Positions 60,372-64,000 of a stretch of DNA of 64,000 bases are shown here, piece by piece. The notes beneath the pieces are model-generated. The model was not told the origin of the DNA and ran no database searches. It was given only the letters and a program-made list of their open reading frames with translations. The first letter of the stretch is position 1; each line of letters begins with the position of its first letter. Source of the DNA: Streptomyces sp. DH-12 (GTDB taxonomy: Bacteria; Actinomycetota; Actinomycetes; Streptomycetales; Streptomycetaceae). The translations under genes and the position numbers were made by a program. The stretch is from the NCBI RefSeq assembly GCF_002899455.1, contig NZ_PPFB01000001.1, positions 6,456,501 to 6,520,500 on the forward strand, read 5' to 3'.

Positions 60372-61136
60372 ATGAGCGGCGACGACCCGGCGGAGCCGGC
60401 ACCGGAAGAACCGCGGCTGCGCCCCCTCTCCGCGAGGTCGGTCGTCCTCAGCCTGCTGCTGGGCGCGCACCCGCCGGAGCTGTCGGCGCGGGAGCTCGGA
60501 CGGCTGCTGGAGGGCTTCGGCGTCGGCGGATCGACGCTGCGGGCGGCGCTCAGCCGGATGGTCGCCGCCGGGGATCTGCGCCGCACGGACGCCGGCTATC
60601 GCCTCAGTGACCGGCTGCTGAAGCGTCAGCGCCGCCAGGACGAGTCCGTACGGCCGCGCACCCGCGCGTGGGACGGGGACTGGGAGCTGGTGGTCGTCAC
60701 CGCGAGCGGACGCGGCCCGGCCGAACGGGCGGAGCTGCGCGCACGGCTGGCCGGACTGCGCCTCGCCGAACTGCGCGAGGGGGTGTGGCTGCGCCCGGCC
60801 AACCTGGAACGCCCGCTGCCCGCCGCCCTCGACGAGGTGGCCGAACGGGGGACGACCCGTCCCGCGCGGCCCGCCGCCGAACTCGCCGCGCGGCTCTGGC
60901 CGTTGGACGCCTGGTCGGGCGAGGCCCGCGCGCTGCTCGGGCACCTCGGGCGCACCGGGCGTCCGGCCGAGCGGCTGACCCTGTTCGCGGCCGTGGTGCG
61001 CCACCTGCTGGCCGACCCCGTGCTGCCCGCGCCTCTGCTGCCACCGGACTGGCCGGGCGACGCGCTGCGGGCCGCGTACGCGGACTACCGGCGGGAGCTG
61101 GAAGGCGAGGTGCGCACGCTGGTGGGCGGGTCCTGA
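60372..61136 (+). CDS. PaaX-family transcriptional regulator
   Basis: A 254-aa PaaX-type regulator: N-terminal winged helix (SARELGRLLEGFGVGGSTLRAALSRMVAAGDLRRTDAGYRLSD), central DWELVVVTASGRGPAERAELRARLAGLRLAELREGVWLRPAN, and a helical C-terminus. Known members repress phenylacetate degradation genes and bind phenylacetyl-CoA. Here the partner is the AidB-like dehydrogenase on the other strand, so it probably controls that gene through the 60281-60312 palindrome. ATG at 60372 preferred over an upstream ATG at 60336. Confidence 0.87.
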   Translation: MSGDDPAEPAPEEPRLRPLSARSVVLSLLLGAHPPELSARELGRLLEGFGVGGSTLRAALSRMVAAGDLRRTDAGYRLSDRLLKRQRRQDESVRPRTRAWDGDWELVVVTASGRGPAERAELRARLAGLRLAELREGVWLRPANLERPLPAALDEVAERGTTRPARPAAELAARLWPLDAWSGEARALLGHLGRTGRPAERLTLFAAVVRHLLADPVLPAPLLPPDWPGDALRAAYADYRRELEGEVRTLVGGS

Positions 61137-61162
61137 CCGCGCGCGGGCGGAGGCGCGGAGGC

Positions 61163-61208
61163 CGGCGGCCGTAGGGGGCGCCACGCGGGACGCCCCGTAC
61201 GGCCGCCG
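61163..61208. terminator. hairpin between paaX and pectate lyase genes
   Basis: An 18-bp stem with one mismatch (arms 61163-61180 and 61191-61208, CGGCGGCCGTAGGGGGCG with its near-complement). It lies between convergent genes. Confidence 0.8.
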
Positions 61209-61219
61209 CCCGTGGGGGT

Positions 61220-62023
61220 CTACCGGTAGGTGATGTCGGACGAGCTGTACTTGCAGTGCGTGCCGTCGGGGCCGGAGCCGTTGCCGCTCGGCTCCTTGCC
61301 GGTGTTGTTGCCGATGTACTTCTGGCACGGCACGATCTTCTTGCCGCTGTCGCCGACGATCGTGATGTTCCGCAGGGTCGCGCTGTCGCCGTAGTTGGTG
61401 TTGATGCCGGCGATGCGGCCGCCCTTCCAGGTCACCTCGATGGAGTTGAGGTTGATCGTCCGCTTGTACTGCGTGGAGCAGTTGCCGCAGGAGCGGACGA
61501 AGGTGCCGAAGTTCTGGACGGCGAAGCCGGACACGTTCAGCGTGCCCGCGCCGTTGAACTGGAAGACCTTGTCGCCTGCCTCCTTGGCGCCGCCGCCGCT
61601 GACGGTGTAGACCGCGCCGGACGACTTGCCCTTGAAGGTGGCCGCGTCCTCGCCGACGTCCTCCCACCAGACGTTCTGCAGCGTGCAGGAGCCCTCGCAG
61701 TGGATGCCGTCGGCGGCGGGGGCGCCGAGGATCACGTTCTTGAGGACCGCGCCGTCGGCCAGCTTCAGGATCGGACCCTGGTCCTCGTCCTGGCCGCCGG
61801 TGCCCAGGTCGCCGGTGCCGTACAGGCGTTTCATCCCGTAGTCCTTGGTGCCGGACACGGAGATGGTGGAGGAGACGCCCTGGCTGCCGTTGGGGGCCGG
61901 CCAGGACGCGGCCTGCGCGGACGGAGCCGCGGTGGTCAGGATCATGCCAACCGAAAGGCCGAGGGTGGCGAGCGTGCCGGTCAGTGCGCGCCCGCGGGTG
62001 CGCGGTCGTGTCGCGGATGTCAT
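61220..62023 (-). CDS. secreted pectate lyase (PL3 family)
   Basis: A 267-aa secreted pectate lyase. The N-terminus has basic residues, a hydrophobic core (GTLATLGLSVGMILTTAA) and a cleavage site after AQA-ASWP. The PL3 marker block is complete: ADGIHCEGSCTLQNVWWEDVGEDAATFKG and VQNFGTFVRSCGNCSTQYKRT. It cleaves polygalacturonate by beta-elimination with Ca2+, from outside the cell. RBS AAGGAACG. Upstream palindromes suggest regulation by carbohydrate repressors. Confidence 0.92.
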   Translation of the reverse strand: MTSATRPRTRGRALTGTLATLGLSVGMILTTAAPSAQAASWPAPNGSQGVSSTISVSGTKDYGMKRLYGTGDLGTGGQDEDQGPILKLADGAVLKNVILGAPAADGIHCEGSCTLQNVWWEDVGEDAATFKGKSSGAVYTVSGGGAKEAGDKVFQFNGAGTLNVSGFAVQNFGTFVRSCGNCSTQYKRTINLNSIEVTWKGGRIAGINTNYGDSATLRNITIVGDSGKKIVPCQKYIGNNTGKEPSGNGSGPDGTHCKYSSSDITYR

Positions 62024-62075
62024 GTCGTTCCTTCTGTCGTGGTGTGGGGGTGCGGGGCCGGGTGGCGCCCTGTGG

Positions 62076-62090
62076 GTGAACGACGTTCAC
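62076..62090. promoter_or_regulatory. palindrome upstream of the pectate lyase
   Basis: GTGAAC-GAC-GTTCAC, a perfect 6-bp inverted repeat 53 bases upstream of the ATG at 62023; GntR/LacI-like in form. Confidence 0.5.
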
Positions 62091-62164
62091 GGAGGTGCAC
62101 GACGCGCGGGCCGCTTCCGCCCAACGGTCGCGGCACGGTCACGCCGATGAACGGAACGTAGAGG

Positions 62165-62176
62165 GAAAGCGCTTTC
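62165..62176. promoter_or_regulatory. LacI-family operator upstream of the pectate lyase
   Basis: GAAAGCGCTTTC is a perfect 12-bp palindrome with the central CG of LacI/GalR-type operators (common in carbohydrate regulons of actinomycetes). It lies 142 bases before the pectate lyase ATG. Identification by form only. Confidence 0.6.
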
Positions 62177-62218
62177 TGGTCAACGCCTCGCGTGGTTCCT
62201 GTTCGGCCAGGACGACAG

Positions 62219-62265
62219 ACGCCGGCGGCCCGGAAGCCCGCGAGGGGTTTCCGGGCCGCCGGCGT
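62219..62265 (-). terminator. strong hairpin terminator of the OYE gene
   Basis: A perfect 17-bp stem: ACGCCGGCGGCCCGGAA (62219-62235) and its complement (62249-62265). It lies 22 bases beyond the stop of the flavin oxidoreductase gene (minus strand). Confidence 0.85.
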
Positions 62266-62287
62266 GGCACGGCGGGTGGGGAACAGG

Positions 62288-63367
62288 TCAGACGGAGAGG
62301 TGGTACTGGTCCGGCACGCGGATCTCGGCGCCCAGCTCGCGGGCGGCCCGGCGGGCCCAGGAGGGGTCGCGCAGCAGCTCACGGCCCAGCAGTACGGCGT
62401 CCGCCTCGCCGCCCGCGAGGATCTTCTCCGCCTGCCCGGCGTCCGTGATCAGACCCACGGCGGCGACCGGCATCGGCGTCTCCCGGCGCACCCGTGCGGC
62501 GAACGGCACCTGGTAGCCGGGGCCCGTGGGGATGCGGACGCCGGGGGAGTTGCCGCCGGTGGAGACGTCGAGCAGGTCGATGCCCCGCTGGTGCAGGTCG
62601 GCGGCGAGGCGCACGGTGTCGTCCGGGGTCCAGCCGGCCGCGTCCAGCCAGTCCGTGGCGGAGACGCGGAAGAACAGCGGCTTGTCGTCCGGCCACTCCT
62701 CACGCACGGCGTCCGCCACCTCGAACGCGAACCGCGTCCGGTTCTCGTACGAACCGCCGTAGGCGTCGGTGCGGTGGTTGGAGTGCGGGGAGAGGAACTC
62801 GTTGATCAGGTAGCCGTGCGCGCCGTGGATCTCGGCGATCTCGAAACCGGCGGCGAGGGCCCGGCGGGCGGCCGCGCGGAACTGGTCCACGATCTCTCGT
62901 ATCCGCTCCGTGCTCAGTTCGTCCGGCACCTGGTGGCGCTCGCTGAAGGCCACCGCGCTGGGCGCGACCGGCCGCCAGGCGCGGTCCGCCGGTCCGAGCG
63001 GCGCCCCGCCCTTCCAGGGCCTGTCGGTCGCCGCCTTGCGTCCGGCGTGCGCGAGCTGGACGGCCGGCACGGTGCCCTGCTGGGTGAGGAAGCGGGTGAT
63101 CCGGCGGAACGCCTCGACCTGCGTGTCGTTCCAGAGCCCGAGGTCGTACGGGGAGATGCGGCCCTCCGGCGACACCGCCGTGGCCTCGACGACGATCAGT
63201 CCGGTGCCGCCGGTGGCGCGGGCGGCGTAGTGCGCGAAGTGCCAGTCGTTCGGCGCACCGGCCTCCGGGCCGTCCGGCGCGGCCGAGTACTGGCACATCG
63301 GCGCCATCCACACGCGGTTGGGGATCGTCAGGGCGCGCAGGGTGTACGGCTCGAAGAGCGTGCTCAC
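62288..63367 (-). CDS. Old Yellow Enzyme family NADH:flavin oxidoreductase (YqjM-like)
   Basis: A 359-aa FMN enzyme of the OYE class III/YqjM type. TIPNRVWMAPMCQYSA, the substrate-binding pair HGAHGYLINEFLSPHSNHRTDAYGG, VQLAHAGRKA and the GRELLRDPSWA C-terminal Arg region are present. It reduces activated C=C bonds of enones with NAD(P)H. Start: GTG 63367 (VSTLFEPYTL), because GGAG lies 6 bases upstream and the family begins here; ATG 63379 would add four residues. It is divergent from the ArsR regulator. Confidence 0.92.
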   Translation of the reverse strand: MSTLFEPYTLRALTIPNRVWMAPMCQYSAAPDGPEAGAPNDWHFAHYAARATGGTGLIVVEATAVSPEGRISPYDLGLWNDTQVEAFRRITRFLTQQGTVPAVQLAHAGRKAATDRPWKGGAPLGPADRAWRPVAPSAVAFSERHQVPDELSTERIREIVDQFRAAARRALAAGFEIAEIHGAHGYLINEFLSPHSNHRTDAYGGSYENRTRFAFEVADAVREEWPDDKPLFFRVSATDWLDAAGWTPDDTVRLAADLHQRGIDLLDVSTGGNSPGVRIPTGPGYQVPFAARVRRETPMPVAAVGLITDAGQAEKILAGGEADAVLLGRELLRDPSWARRAARELGAEIRVPDQYHLSV

Positions 63368-63490
63368 GATGAGCTCCATTCGGCGGAGACGGCAGGTGTG
63401 CGGCTCGTACGATAGCCGTCGTAGTACGGCGGATGTCAAACTACGAAGGTTCTCGTACAATAAGGGCTCCCGGAGCACCATGGAGCCGCC

Positions 63491-63844
63491 GTGACGACCG
63501 TCCTTCCCAGCCGCCGCGTCCTGCCCCACCCCGCGCGGGACGAGATCCGGCTGGACTCGGTGCTGCACGCGCTGTCCGATCCCGTCCGGATGCGCATCGT
63601 CAGCGAACTCGCGGACGCCGAGGCCGCGTTGTCCTGCTCCCACTTCGACCTCCCGGTCACCAAGTCGACCACCACGCACCACTTCCGCGTGCTGCGCGAG
63701 AGCGGTGTGATCCAGCAGGTCTACGAGGGCACCGCCAAGATGAACGGCCTGCGCCGCGAGGACCTGGACGCCCTGTTCCCGGGCCTCCTCGACGCCCTCC
63801 TCACCGCGGCGAGCCACCAGGCGACGCGCGACACGCGGTCCTGA
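63491..63844 (+). CDS. ArsR-family transcriptional regulator
   Basis: A 117-aa winged-helix regulator of the ArsR type (LDSVLHALSDPVRMRIVSELADAE, KSTTTHHFRVLRESGVIQQVYEGT). It lacks the metal-binding cysteines of classical ArsR except one Cys in ALSCSHFD, so it probably senses an organic or redox signal. GTG at 63491 with GGAG upstream. It is divergent from the OYE gene with a 123-base intergenic region containing TCGTACGA and repeated CTCGTAC words, likely the operator. Confidence 0.87.
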   Translation: MTTVLPSRRVLPHPARDEIRLDSVLHALSDPVRMRIVSELADAEAALSCSHFDLPVTKSTTTHHFRVLRESGVIQQVYEGTAKMNGLRREDLDALFPGLLDALLTAASHQATRDTRS

Positions 63845-64000
63845 CGCGCCGGCCGCGCGCGGTCGGCCGGTCTTCCCGGAGGCGGCGGCGCCCGGGCGTT
63901 CCCAAGGCCCCGACAGGGGTGTGCAGCAGGTTCCCGGCCTCCCTCGCCGTCAGGTGGCCGGTGAGGACGTGGCGGGGGAGGCCGTCGGTGCGTGCGAGCA
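63845..64000 (-). other. window end: possible partial minus-strand gene
   Basis: On the minus strand the last 120 bases read in one frame as LARTDGLPRHVLTGHLTA then REAGNLLHTPVGALG, plausible coding sequence continuing past the window edge. There is too little to name it, and no stop or neighbour test is possible. No other feature seen here. Confidence 0.25.

Noticed and set aside
1..64000. tRNA or rRNA genes
   Set aside because: No T-loop GTTCRANNC in a cloverleaf context and no rRNA-like conserved blocks seen on either strand.

Overview
The window is chromosomal DNA from a Streptomyces-type actinomycete. G+C is very high (about 72-73% by eye) with strong third-position G/C, many GTG starts and many 4-bp stop/start overlaps. 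Gene content is typical of the genus: ROK-xylB-xylA, roadblock/conservon genes, type B L31, PaaX, DUF5709, DUF5997 and several acyl-CoA dehydrogenases. From memory, unchecked, the gene order recalls the left arm/core border of the S. coelicolor chromosome (ATP ligase, xylA/xylB, rpmE2, ung), read backwards.

Layout. 1-6 kb: TenA-like protein, a small conserved protein, a coupled ATP-dependent DNA ligase/Nudix/aldehyde dehydrogenase operon, and a divergent pair of a thioredoxin-reductase-like flavoprotein and an XRE-cupin regulator. 6-9.4 kb: a coupled quinone oxidoreductase plus two acyl-CoA dehydrogenases, closed by a strong terminator. 9.5-15.1 kb: a secreted phosphodiesterase-like protein, a small membrane protein, and the xylose cluster (ROK repressor, xylulokinase, divergent xylose isomerase). 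15.4-21 kb: small membrane proteins, an unrecognised 286-aa protein, a methyltransferase, a decayed conservon (broken sensor-kinase ATPase remnant plus an intact roadblock protein, with an F420/FMN-type oxidoreductase between them on the other strand), and a two-HTH protein. 21-26.5 kb: TesB thioesterase, DUF3516 helicase, a membrane hydrolase, L31 type B and DUF5709. 26.6-33.7 kb: a heterodimeric ABC exporter, a MarR repressor, a divergent homodimer-type ABC exporter with a clear palindromic operator, and MltG. 33.7-35.3 kb: a flavin monooxygenase-like protein and YjbQ.

35.2-43.6 kb is the accessory part. An approximately 8.3-kb island sits between two identical 42-bp copies of the 3' end of yjbQ. 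It holds IS remnants, a 1559-aa RHS/YD polymorphic toxin with an HNH-like C-terminal tip, its likely immunity gene, a frameshifted IS3-family element, the truncated tail of a second possible toxin gene with a small membrane protein behind it, and a SUKH-like degraded ORF. Codon bias is visibly weaker here. No integrase is present, so this looks like a non-autonomous or decayed integrative island.

43.6-64 kb returns to core-type content: a tandem universal stress protein, a KhtT/KhtU-like K+/H+ antiporter pair, a MerR protein fused to a DNA sliding-clamp-like region, DUF5997 with a LysR effector domain lacking its HTH, DUF4142, a HAD phosphatase, an Lrp regulator with a FUSC membrane protein, a CbiX-like protein missing a key histidine, ung with a BadF/NAGK-type kinase, a sialidase-fold protein, an AidB-like dehydrogenase and PaaX pair sharing an operator, a PL3 pectate lyase, and an Old Yellow Enzyme with an ArsR regulator.

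Most worth a second look: the yjbQ-bounded toxin island and its two candidate immunity genes; the MerR-sliding clamp fusion; the ABC pair with complementary loss of ATPase motifs; the decaying conservon; and several clean palindromic operators (MarR/ABC, PaaX/AidB, XRE-cupin/flavoprotein, a LacI-type site before the pectate lyase). No tRNA, rRNA, CRISPR array or biosynthetic megasynthase was seen.
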